Source of the DNA: Kiritimatiellia bacterium
GTDB lineage: Bacteria > Verrucomicrobiota > Kiritimatiellia > RFP12 > UBA1067
Assembly (NCBI GenBank): GCA_016302985.1
Contig: JAEDMN010000010.1
Span: 1 to 27,982, forward strand
DNA: 27,982 nt
Reading direction: 5' to 3'
In this document: one piece after another, positions 21,941 through 27,982 of the stretch
Numbering within the stretch: the first letter of the stretch is position 1
How the letters are laid out: the number at the start of each line of letters is the position of its first letter
Translations under genes and position numbers: made by a program
Notes under the pieces: model-generated
Database searches by the model: none
What the model was told of the DNA's origin: nothing
Seen by the model: only the letters and a program-made list of their open reading frames with translations

Positions 21941-23281
21941 TCAGCGGAGCGTCAACTCGTTCGCATCGGGCGCCCGCACGTCCCAGGGGAACGCGCCCAG
22001 CTCGACGAGCACCTCGCCGGCAAGGAAAAGCGAACCGCAGGCGACAATCGAGCCTCCGTTGGCGCGCGCCCAGTCCCGGGCGTGCGCCAGGGCCTCGGCG
22101 AGGCTGCCGCACGTCTCCGCCGACGTGAAGCCGGCCATGAGCATGCGCTCCGCGGTCGCGGCGGGCTCGAGGGAGCGCGCGTTCCGGATCGGCGTCGCCC
22201 AGCCGTGCGTCGCCACGGCGCTCATGATGCGCAGGTGCGCGAGCACGTCCTTGTCGCCGCAGAAGCCGGCGACGAGGCCCACCGGGCCGGCGAGGCCCAG
22301 GCGCCGCACGGCGTCGCGCAGCGCCACGGCCCCGTCGGGGTTGTGCGCGCCGTCGACGACGAACGTCACGCCGTCGCGGTCGACGCGCTGGCAGCGGCCC
22401 GGCCAGACCACCCCTTCCAGGCCGGTCACGACGGCATGGTCGGGCACGGCGAGGCCGCAGTCCCGGGCCAGGACGTCCAGGGCGGCGAGCGCGGTCATCG
22501 CGTTCTCGGCCTGGAAGACCCCGGGCAGCGCGAAGGAGACGGGCGGCAGGCGGCGCGCGGCCGTCGTCAGCGTGAGCGGGTCGAGGCGCCCGAGGCAGAC
22601 ATGCTCGTCCGCGGCCGTGAACGCGCAGCCGTTCAGCGACGCGAAGCGGGCGACCGTCTCCTTCGCGGCCAGCGGCATCGCGCCGCACACGACGGGGCGG
22701 CCGGGCTTCACGATGCCGGCCTTCTCCTCGGCGATGGCCGCATGGGTCGTGCCGAGCCAGTCGCAGTGGTCGAGCCCGATGCGCGTGATCACCGAGACGA
22801 GCGGGGAGGCGACGACGTTCGTCGCGTCCAGGCGCCCGCCGAGGCCGGTCTCCAGCACCACGACGTCGACCTTCGCCTCGGCGAAGAGCAGGAACGCCAT
22901 CGCGGTGAGCGTCTCGAAGAAGGTGACCTCGAGGCCGCGGTCGCGCGCGAGGCGCTCCACCACGTCCAGCACGCGCGCGCCGACATCCGCGAGCGCGGCG
23001 TCGGACGCGGGGGCGCCGTCGAGGAAGAAGCGCTCGTTGACGCGCACGAGGTGCGGTGAGGTGTACCGCGCCACGCGCAGGCCCGCCGCCCGGAGCACGG
23101 CGTCCAGGATCGCGCACGTCGCGCCCTTCCCGTTCGTGCCCGCCACATGCACGCACCTCAGCGCGTCCTGCGGGTTGCCGAGTTCCGCCAGCACCGCGCG
23201 CATCGTCTCCAGCCCGGGTCGCATGCCGAACCGGCGCCGCTCCATGATCCGGTTCAACCGGGATTCCATCTCTTCAGCCAT
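21941..23281 (-). CDS. folC: Bifunctional folylpolyglutamate synthase / dihydrofolate synthase
   Basis: 446 aa. Adds glutamate to dihydropteroate and to reduced folates using ATP. The P-loop is VAGTNGKGAT near residues 46-55; YTSPHLVRVNERF, ETGLGGRLDATN and LDHCDWLG follow in the Mur ligase order. VVDGAHNPDGAV marks the C-terminal domain. The start at 23281 follows the UbiA stop by 4 bases. It ends the envelope/folate operon, just before the repeat-protein promoter. Its product supports folate use by Fmt, encoded nearby, although in a different unit. Confidence 0.96.
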   Translation of the reverse strand: MAEEMESRLNRIMERRRFGMRPGLETMRAVLAELGNPQDALRCVHVAGTNGKGATCAILDAVLRAAGLRVARYTSPHLVRVNERFFLDGAPASDAALADVGARVLDVVERLARDRGLEVTFFETLTAMAFLLFAEAKVDVVVLETGLGGRLDATNVVASPLVSVITRIGLDHCDWLGTTHAAIAEEKAGIVKPGRPVVCGAMPLAAKETVARFASLNGCAFTAADEHVCLGRLDPLTLTTAARRLPPVSFALPGVFQAENAMTALAALDVLARDCGLAVPDHAVVTGLEGVVWPGRCQRVDRDGVTFVVDGAHNPDGAVALRDAVRRLGLAGPVGLVAGFCGDKDVLAHLRIMSAVATHGWATPIRNARSLEPAATAERMLMAGFTSAETCGSLAEALAHARDWARANGGSIVACGSLFLAGEVLVELGAFPWDVRAPDANELTLR

Positions 23282-23285
23282 TTCT

Positions 23286-24188
23286 TCACCGCCACAGCAC
23301 GGCGCCCAGCGCCGCCAGTCCGTATCCCGTCAGGATCAGCCACAGCAGCCGGTCCGTGAGCAGGATCTTCTCGGGACGCCCGACGTCCCCTTTCCGATGG
23401 ACGAGGAACAGGTACCGCCCCACCCCCAGCGCGACGAAGACCGTGGTGGCCCCCAGCCCGCGCGTGCCGAAGCGCGCGACCGTGTCCGCCGCCTGCGTGT
23501 AGCACGCGTAGACCCCGACCGTCGCTACGGCGGCGAGCAGGATGAGCGCGTCCAGCACGCGCGGATGGTAGCCCTTCAGCGCGGCGCGCGAGTCCTCCGC
23601 GAGCGTCTTCTCGTGGCGCCGCTTGCAGAGCGCGAGGAAGAGGGAGAGCAGGAACGCGCAGCCGAGCAGCCACGGCGAGATGCGCACGCCCATCGCGGCC
23701 GCGCCCGCGACGGCGCGCAGGACGAAGCCCGCCGCGATCACCGCCACGTCGACGTACGGCACGCGCTTGAGGAAGCCCGAGTACGCGCACTGCATGATCG
23801 TGTAGAGCAGCAGCACCGCCAGCCCCCACGCACGGTCCGGGTGGCGCATCGTGAGATAGCAGGGATAGGAGAGGCCCGCCGCGAAGAGCGCGAGGGCCGC
23901 GCGCACGGCGTCGATCTTCGAGACGAGGTCCGCCGCCACGGGGCGTTTCCGCTTCACGGGGTGCAGGCGGTCCGCGTCGTAGTCCGAGACGTCGTTCAGC
24001 AGGTAGAAGGCGCTCGAGACGAGCGAGAAGGACGCCGCCATCGCGCAGACGAGCAGGAACGGGCGCCACCCGCGCGCGAGCGCCGCCTGCGAGGCGTCGG
24101 CCACCGCGAAGAACCACGCCGCGAAGACGACGGCGTTCTTCGTCCACTGGTTCACCCGGAGGGCTCTGAGCCAGACCGCCAGCATCAT
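23286..24188 (-). CDS. UbiA family prenyltransferase, decaprenyl-phosphate phosphoribosyltransferase-like
   Basis: 300 aa with about eight to nine hydrophobic helices. The first Asp-rich motif NDVSDYDADRLHPVKRKRP (near residues 66-84) and the N-terminal LRVNQWTKNAVVFAAWFF resemble the DPPR synthase branch (the Rv3806c type, which loads phosphoribose onto decaprenyl phosphate) more than quinone or haem prenyltransferases. The second motif region is SGFLKRVPYVDVAVI. It overlaps the DPM1-like gene by 4 bp, so a lipid-linked sugar precursor for an envelope glycan is a coherent role (inference). Quinone side-chain transfer is the main alternative. Confidence 0.8.
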   Translation of the reverse strand: MMLAVWLRALRVNQWTKNAVVFAAWFFAVADASQAALARGWRPFLLVCAMAASFSLVSSAFYLLNDVSDYDADRLHPVKRKRPVAADLVSKIDAVRAALALFAAGLSYPCYLTMRHPDRAWGLAVLLLYTIMQCAYSGFLKRVPYVDVAVIAAGFVLRAVAGAAAMGVRISPWLLGCAFLLSLFLALCKRRHEKTLAEDSRAALKGYHPRVLDALILLAAVATVGVYACYTQAADTVARFGTRGLGATTVFVALGVGRYLFLVHRKGDVGRPEKILLTDRLLWLILTGYGLAALGAVLWR

Positions 24189-24895
24189 TTCCCGAAGCGG
24201 AGGCGGAAGACCATCTTCAGCGTCTCCGTCGCGATGGAGCCCGTGATCTTGGAGACGCCGGCCCGGCGCTCCGTGAACGTGATGGGGATCTCGCGCAGCC
24301 GCAGGCCCATCCGCGCCATGCGGAAGTTCATCTCCATCTGGAACGAATAGCCGAAGGAACGGATGGAGGAGAAGTCGCCGAGCCGCTCGAGCGCGGCCCG
24401 CGCGAAGCACTTGAAGCCCCCCGTGGGGTCCTGCACGGGCACGCCCAGCATGAAGCGGATGAAGCGCCCGCCGAAGAACGAGACGAACCAGCGGCGGAAC
24501 GGCCAGCCCACGCACGTCCCGCCCTTCACGTAGCGGCTGCCGACGACCACGTCGGCGTCGCCCTTCCCGATCTCGTCGAGCAGGCGCCGGACGTCCTTCG
24601 GGTCGTGCGAGAAGTCGCAGTCCATCTCGATCACGTGCGTCGCCCCCATCGCGAGCGCCTGCGCGAAGCCGGCGACGTACGCCCGGCCGAGGCCCTCCTT
24701 CTTCGCGCGGTGCATCACCGCGATGCGCGGCTCCGCCGCGCAGAGGCCGTCGATGATGTCGCCCGTGCCGTCCGGGGAGTTGTCGTCCAGGAAGAGCAGC
24801 CTCCCCTCCGGGGGCAGGTTCTCCAGGACCGCGGCGGCCATGGCCGCGACGTTCTCCTTCTCGTTGTAGGTCGGTATGACGACGATCGGTTTCAT
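24185..24895 (-). CDS. Polyprenol monophosphomannose synthase-like glycosyltransferase (DPM1, GT2)
   Basis: 236 aa. Transfers a sugar from a nucleotide donor to a polyprenyl phosphate on the cytoplasmic membrane face. VVIPTYNEKENV at residues 4-15 and LFLDDNSPDGTGD near 34-46 bind the nucleotide sugar. EMDCDFSHDP near 92-101 supplies the metal-binding Asp residues, and VGSRYVKGG and PTGGFKCF follow. The protein lacks the C-terminal membrane helices of longer family members. The start is fixed by the conserved KPIVVIPTYNE. No ribosome site is present; an extended -10 box ends 9 bases before the ATG. Downstream genes overlap by 4 bp. Confidence 0.93.
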   Translation of the reverse strand: MKPIVVIPTYNEKENVAAMAAAVLENLPPEGRLLFLDDNSPDGTGDIIDGLCAAEPRIAVMHRAKKEGLGRAYVAGFAQALAMGATHVIEMDCDFSHDPKDVRRLLDEIGKGDADVVVGSRYVKGGTCVGWPFRRWFVSFFGGRFIRFMLGVPVQDPTGGFKCFARAALERLGDFSSIRSFGYSFQMEMNFRMARMGLRLREIPITFTERRAGVSKITGSIATETLKMVFRLRFGK

Positions 24896-24904
24896 GCGGC
24901 CGCC

Positions 24905-24913
24905 ATTATACCA
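24905..24913 (-). promoter_or_regulatory. Extended -10 promoter of the DPM1-like gene
   Basis: TGG-TATAAT on the minus strand, hexamer 24905-24910, overlapping the ybeY stop codon. The predicted start near 24898 leaves about 3 untranslated bases. No -35 match is seen. Confidence 0.55.
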
Positions 24914-25352
24914 CAAAAGCCCGGATCCAGCCCAGTTCGCGGCGGCGCATGCGGGCGTAGTCGGCCGGTTCGTGGTCGTCCGCGCCCGAGAGGTGGTCCA
25001 TGCCGTGCGCGACGTACAGCAGCAGTTCGCGCGCGACGCTCCAGCCCTTCCGGCGCGGCGCCGCCCGACGGGCCTGGTCCACGTTCACGAAGAGCTCGCC
25101 GTGGAGGCCGGGGGCCTCCGGGGGGATCGCGTCGTACGCCTGCGTGATCACGTCCGTCGCCCCCTCGATCCCCATGATCGCCCGGTGCATCGCGTCGGAC
25201 GCGGCGTCGTGCACGAGGTGCACGGCGACCTCGTGCCAGGTTCCGCCCACGCGCGCACGGGAGCGGGACGCGAAATACGCCGCCGCGGCCTTCAGGTCCG
25301 CCTTCGCAAGGGCGAAGTCCTTCGGCACGCCCCCCGTCACCTCGATCCTCAT
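24906..25352 (-). CDS. ybeY: Endoribonuclease YbeY
   Basis: 148 aa. A zinc-dependent RNase involved in 16S rRNA 3'-end maturation and ribosome quality control. The metal site reads HGMDHLSGADDH, compared with the usual HGxLHLxGYDH. The first two His keep their spacing, while the third is one residue further away. The rest of the fold is recognisable (GELFVNVDQARR, ELLLYVAHG, RMRRRE). ATG 25352 overlaps the lpxB stop by 4 bp. The stop codon overlaps the -10 box of the next gene. Confidence 0.8.
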   Translation of the reverse strand: MRIEVTGGVPKDFALAKADLKAAAAYFASRSRARVGGTWHEVAVHLVHDAASDAMHRAIMGIEGATDVITQAYDAIPPEAPGLHGELFVNVDQARRAAPRRKGWSVARELLLYVAHGMDHLSGADDHEPADYARMRRRELGWIRAFVV

Positions 25353-26521
25353 GTCCGCAGCACCGCCAGCACCTCCCGCGCCGCCAGGCCGAGCGCGTCG
25401 CCGTCCGAATGCAGCAGCGCCATCGCCTCGTCCAGCCGCTTCACGGCCGCCGCGCGCGCGGCGGGGTCGCGCAGCCACGCCTCGAGGCGGTCCGCGACCG
25501 CCTCCGGCGTGAAGGCCTCCTGCAGCAGCTCGGGCATCGGCGACTCGCGCCCGACGCCGCGGTCGGGCAGGGACTTCTCCCAGACGATGTTCGCGAGCCC
25601 GACGTGCCGGATCTGCCGGATCGCGTGGCGCAGGAACGTCGCGAAGAGCCAGGAGACCGCGTAGACGAGCACCGTGGGGCAGCGCGCGAGCGCCGCCTCG
25701 AGCGTCGCCGTGCCGCTCGCCACGGCGGCGCAGCGCGCGCGCCGCAGCACCTCGCGCGCGCCGCCGAGCCGGATCCGCACGTCCACGCCGCGGAGCGCGT
25801 CCGCGCCGGCCGCGACCAGCGCCTCGATGTGCGCGCGCGACCGTGCGCTCGCCGCGGGGATCTCGACGCGGAACGTCTGGCCGCGGTCCCGCAGCAGGCG
25901 CACCGTCTCGATGAGGCGCGGCAGGTTGCGCGCGATCTCGCCGGACCGGCTGCCGGGCAGCACCGCGAGCAGCGGGACGCCGTCCCCCCCCGGCGCCACG
26001 CCGTCGGCCGCCCGGTTCCGGTCCTCCTCGGCGAAGACGTCCACCATCGGGTGGCCGATGAACGACGCGCGGAAGGCGCCGTACGTCCCCGGGGGACCGA
26101 ACAGGGCCGGCTCGAACGGGAAGAAGCAGAGCAGCTTCGTGAGCGACGCCGCGACCTTCGGAATGCGGTCCTGGTGCCAGGCCCACACCTGGGGGCAGAC
26201 GACGTGCACGGCCGGGATGCCGCGCGCCTTCGCGCGCCGCGCGAGCTTCAGGTTGAGCCCCGGGTAGTCGATCGTCACGACGACGTCCGGGCGCCACGTG
26301 TCGACCACCCGCGCCATCGTGCGCGCGACGCGCAGGAAGTACGGCAGCCGCTTCAGCACGGCCACGAAGCCCATCACCGCGAGGTCCTCGATGCGGAAGC
26401 CCTCGGTGTCGTAGCCGCGGTACTCGATCGCCCGTCCCCCCGCGAATTCCGCGAGGGACCTCTTCAGCCGCTCGGCGTAGAGAACGCCGGACGCCTCGCC
26501 GGCCAGCAGCAGGATCTTCAT
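25349..26521 (-). CDS. lpxB: Lipid-A-disaccharide synthase
   Basis: 390 aa GT19 enzyme. Condenses UDP-2,3-diacylglucosamine with lipid X to give lipid A disaccharide phosphate at the inner membrane. Visible motifs in order: LLAGEASGV (usually GEASGD; the Asp is replaced by Val), VVTIDYPGLN with the conserved Asp, CPQVWAWHQDRI, CFFPFEPALF, FIGHPMVD, VLPGSRSGEIARNLP and ASGTATLEAAL. The C-terminal part with NIVWEKSLPD is normal. ATG 26521 overlaps the lpxI stop by 4 bp. Confidence 0.95.
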   Translation of the reverse strand: MKILLLAGEASGVLYAERLKRSLAEFAGGRAIEYRGYDTEGFRIEDLAVMGFVAVLKRLPYFLRVARTMARVVDTWRPDVVVTIDYPGLNLKLARRAKARGIPAVHVVCPQVWAWHQDRIPKVAASLTKLLCFFPFEPALFGPPGTYGAFRASFIGHPMVDVFAEEDRNRAADGVAPGGDGVPLLAVLPGSRSGEIARNLPRLIETVRLLRDRGQTFRVEIPAASARSRAHIEALVAAGADALRGVDVRIRLGGAREVLRRARCAAVASGTATLEAALARCPTVLVYAVSWLFATFLRHAIRQIRHVGLANIVWEKSLPDRGVGRESPMPELLQEAFTPEAVADRLEAWLRDPAARAAAVKRLDEAMALLHSDGDALGLAAREVLAVLRT

Positions 26522-27375
26522 GCGCGCGCCTCCGGCCGCGTCGGCGCCGCGGGGAGTCCGCTCTCGAAGCCGGCGATCGCGATGCCGTGGCGGTCCGCGT
26601 ATGCCACGACCGCCGCGCGGTCGAGCATCAACAGGCGCCCCGCCTGGAACGCGAGCGCCTTCACGCCGGCGGACTTCATCACCTTGAGGGTCTTGAGCCC
26701 GACCACGGGGATGTCGAAGCGCATGTCGTGCCCCTCGCGCGCGCCCTTCACGAGCACAGCCCCCTTCCCGCCCAGCCGGCCGCCGCGCTTGATCGCCGCG
26801 TTCGTGCCCTCGAACGCCTCGACCGCGAGCACCATGCCGTCCTTCACCAGCACGGTCTGCCCGACGTCGTGGCGCCCCATGTCGCGCATGACCTTCGCGC
26901 CGTGCTCCATGTCGCGGGTCTCGCGTTCGTCCAGCCCGCGCGCCGTCAGCGTCCCCGCGCCCGGCAGGTGGCGCTCCATGAAGGAGGACGCCGGGAACAT
27001 GCGCACGCCCGCCTTCTCGAACTCCGAGACGAGCTTCCCGTACACCGTGTGCGCCGTCTTGCAGGGCAGGGACGCGAGCCAGCCGCGCGTCTCCTCGTCG
27101 AAGCGCGTGCGGAAGAGCGAGAGCGGGCTGATCTGCCCCGCGAGCACCGCGCCGTCGTAGCCCTGCTCCGCCACCCAGCGCACGCCGACCCCCGCCCGGC
27201 CGACGCCCATGACCTGCACGTGGTCGGCGGCCCGCATCGTCGCGCGCGCCGCCGAGCCGCGCACCGCGAGCACGTCGACCGTCTCCACGCCCGCGGCGCG
27301 CGCGCCCTCGACCACCAGGCGCGGATACGCGCCCGCGCCGCTGATGACGACCATCCTCCGAGGCAGCCAATCCAT
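26518..27375 (-). CDS. lpxI: UDP-2,3-diacylglucosamine diphosphatase LpxI
   Basis: 285 aa, the DUF1009 family. Hydrolyses UDP-2,3-diacylglucosamine to lipid X and UMP, replacing LpxH. The N-terminal domain opens with VVISGAGAYPRLV. The C-terminal catalytic domain contains EAFEGTNAAIKRGG and HDMRFDIPVVGLKTL, which holds the conserved acidic residues, then VKALAFQAGRLLMLDR. It directly precedes lpxB, its next step in the pathway. A strong GAAGGAGGAG site lies upstream of ATG 27375. Confidence 0.95.
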   Translation of the reverse strand: MDWLPRRMVVISGAGAYPRLVVEGARAAGVETVDVLAVRGSAARATMRAADHVQVMGVGRAGVGVRWVAEQGYDGAVLAGQISPLSLFRTRFDEETRGWLASLPCKTAHTVYGKLVSEFEKAGVRMFPASSFMERHLPGAGTLTARGLDERETRDMEHGAKVMRDMGRHDVGQTVLVKDGMVLAVEAFEGTNAAIKRGGRLGGKGAVLVKGAREGHDMRFDIPVVGLKTLKVMKSAGVKALAFQAGRLLMLDRAAVVAYADRHGIAIAGFESGLPAAPTRPEARA

Positions 27376-27380
27376 CGCGC

Positions 27381-27982
27381 CTACTCCTCCTTCTTGAAGA
27401 AAATGAACGTGCCCGGCTCGACCGAGCGCTCGTCGACCTTGTCCCCGGTGACGATCTGCCCGCGCGGCCCCCAGTAGTAGGTCGTCGGGCGGTTCCAGGC
27501 CGCGCCGGCGATCCGGAACGGCGAGTTCTCCGCGTTCACCGGCCCGCCGCGCGTGTAGCCCGGCAGCTTCGCGAGCGCCGCGAGGTCCCGCACGGAATCC
27601 CCCATCCGGCCGACATGGAGTCCCTTCGGCAGCGGCAGAACCTGCGACGCCGGCGCAGGAGCGGCGGGCTCGGTCTCCGCGGCCGGCGTCTCGGGAGCCG
27701 GGGCGACAAGCCGCGCGCGTTTCCTGAAATAGCCGCCCTTCAGCCCCAGCGTGGCGAGCCAGTCGCGGTCCTCCGCCTGCTCCGACGCCGCGGCGGGGGC
27801 GGGTTCGGGCGGAGGTGCGGGCGGCGGCACGACGAGCGGGGGCTTCCGCACGGGGGGCGGCGCCGGACGCACGACGGTCCGCGCCGGGGGACGGACGGCG
27901 GCCGGCTTCGGGGCCGCGCCCTTCGCAACGGCGGCCTTCGCGGGGACCGGCTTCGGCGCGGGCCTGGCAGGCGCCGCCTTCG
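27381..27982 (-). CDS. Partial protein with Ala/Pro/Lys-rich linker and a C-terminal domain of unknown function
   Basis: Only the C-terminal ~200 residues are in the window; the 5' end lies beyond position 27982 and the frame is open to the edge. The visible part begins with repeats of the type KAAPARPAPKPVPAKAA and continues as a Pro/Ala/Lys/Arg-rich linker of about 90 residues. It ends in a compact domain (about the last 80 residues) with LHVGRMGDSVRDLAALAKL, NSPFRIAGAAWNRP and PGTFIFFKKEE. I do not recognise this domain. A linker like this often spans the periplasm or joins a membrane anchor to a soluble domain, and the neighbouring lpx genes fit an envelope role, but this is inference. 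It ends 5 bases before lpxI. Confidence 0.7.
   Translation of the reverse strand, partial: KAAPARPAPKPVPAKAAVAKGAAPKPAAVRPPARTVVRPAPPPVRKPPLVVPPPAPPPEPAPAAASEQAEDRDWLATLGLKGGYFRKRARLVAPAPETPAAETEPAAPAPASQVLPLPKGLHVGRMGDSVRDLAALAKLPGYTRGGPVNAENSPFRIAGAAWNRPTTYYWGPRGQIVTGDKVDERSVEPGTFIFFKKEE

Noticed and set aside
21690..24350. 886-codon open frame on the plus strand
   Set aside because: Antisense to folC and the UbiA gene; composition and lack of motifs indicate a shadow.
25349..27370. A frame joining lpxB with sequence inside lpxI
   Set aside because: LpxI is fully recognised in another frame and ends with a 4-bp overlap on the lpxB ATG, so this is not a fusion.
1..27982. CRISPR, tRNA, rRNA, transposon or phage elements
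   Set aside because: No regularly spaced repeats, cloverleaf with CCA end, transposase motifs or phage structural genes were seen on reading both strands.

Overview
The window is a GC-rich bacterial chromosome segment (about two thirds GC by eye). Every gene I can support lies on the minus strand, so transcription runs from high to low coordinates. UGA is used as an ordinary stop throughout. The lipid A genes lpxI and lpxB and an outer-membrane-type repeat protein indicate a Gram-negative, diderm cell. The type III glutamine synthetase, the ferredoxin-dependent 2-oxoacid oxidoreductase, the DUF6057-like/PD40 pair and a secreted beta-helix protein suggest an anaerobic, perhaps gut-associated, member of the PVC or Bacteroidetes-like lineages. 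A Kiritimatiellae-type Verrucomicrobiota is my best guess. This is inference; no rRNA or other marker is present.

Layout in transcription order. (1) 27982-21941 is an envelope and folate operon: a partial Ala/Pro/Lys-rich protein, lpxI, lpxB and ybeY, then (after an internal extended -10 promoter) a DPM1-like polyprenyl-phosphate sugar transferase, a UbiA enzyme resembling decaprenyl-phosphate phosphoribosyltransferase, and folC. Nearly all junctions are 4-bp overlaps or gaps of a few bases. (2) 21932-16997 begins at a good sigma-70-type promoter: a secreted protein with a 14-residue repeat, DUF1015, DUF2062, an M24 aminopeptidase, a cyclophilin and a Dus-like enzyme. (3) 16984-14509 holds fmt, a pyrimidine-nucleoside phosphorylase and a possible 39-residue ORF. 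(4) 14475-13027 is a Tat-exported lipoprotein oxidoreductase of the Gfo/Idh/MocA family. (5) 12838-10697 is glutamine synthetase III, preceded by an AT-rich region with nested inverted repeats. (6) 10608-9787 is an Mrp/NBP35 Fe-S carrier whose -10 box sits in the loop of the glnA terminator. (7) 9783-8612 is a single-gene pheS unit with its own promoter and terminator, without pheT. (8) 8585-7041 is a secreted beta-helix protein. (9) 7028-1019 is a five-gene operon: a 2[4Fe-4S] ferredoxin, the alpha subunit and a fused beta-gamma subunit of a 2-oxoacid:ferredoxin oxidoreductase, then a large membrane protein and a secreted PD40 propeller with one CXXCH haem motif. (10) 846-337 is a secreted thermonuclease. 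(11) 215-14 is a promoter and Shine-Dalgarno driving a 46-residue ORF of unknown function.

The most interesting points are a set of genes (fmt, the DPM1-like gene, glnA) whose -10 boxes lie only 8-9 bases before family-fixed start codons, which implies leaderless mRNAs; the terminator/promoter overlap at glnA-mrp; the glnA operator-like repeats; the coupling of a ferredoxin-dependent oxidoreductase to a membrane/haem-propeller pair; and the promoter-flanking direct repeat before the 14-residue-repeat protein. I see no CRISPR array, tRNA, rRNA, transposase or prophage gene.
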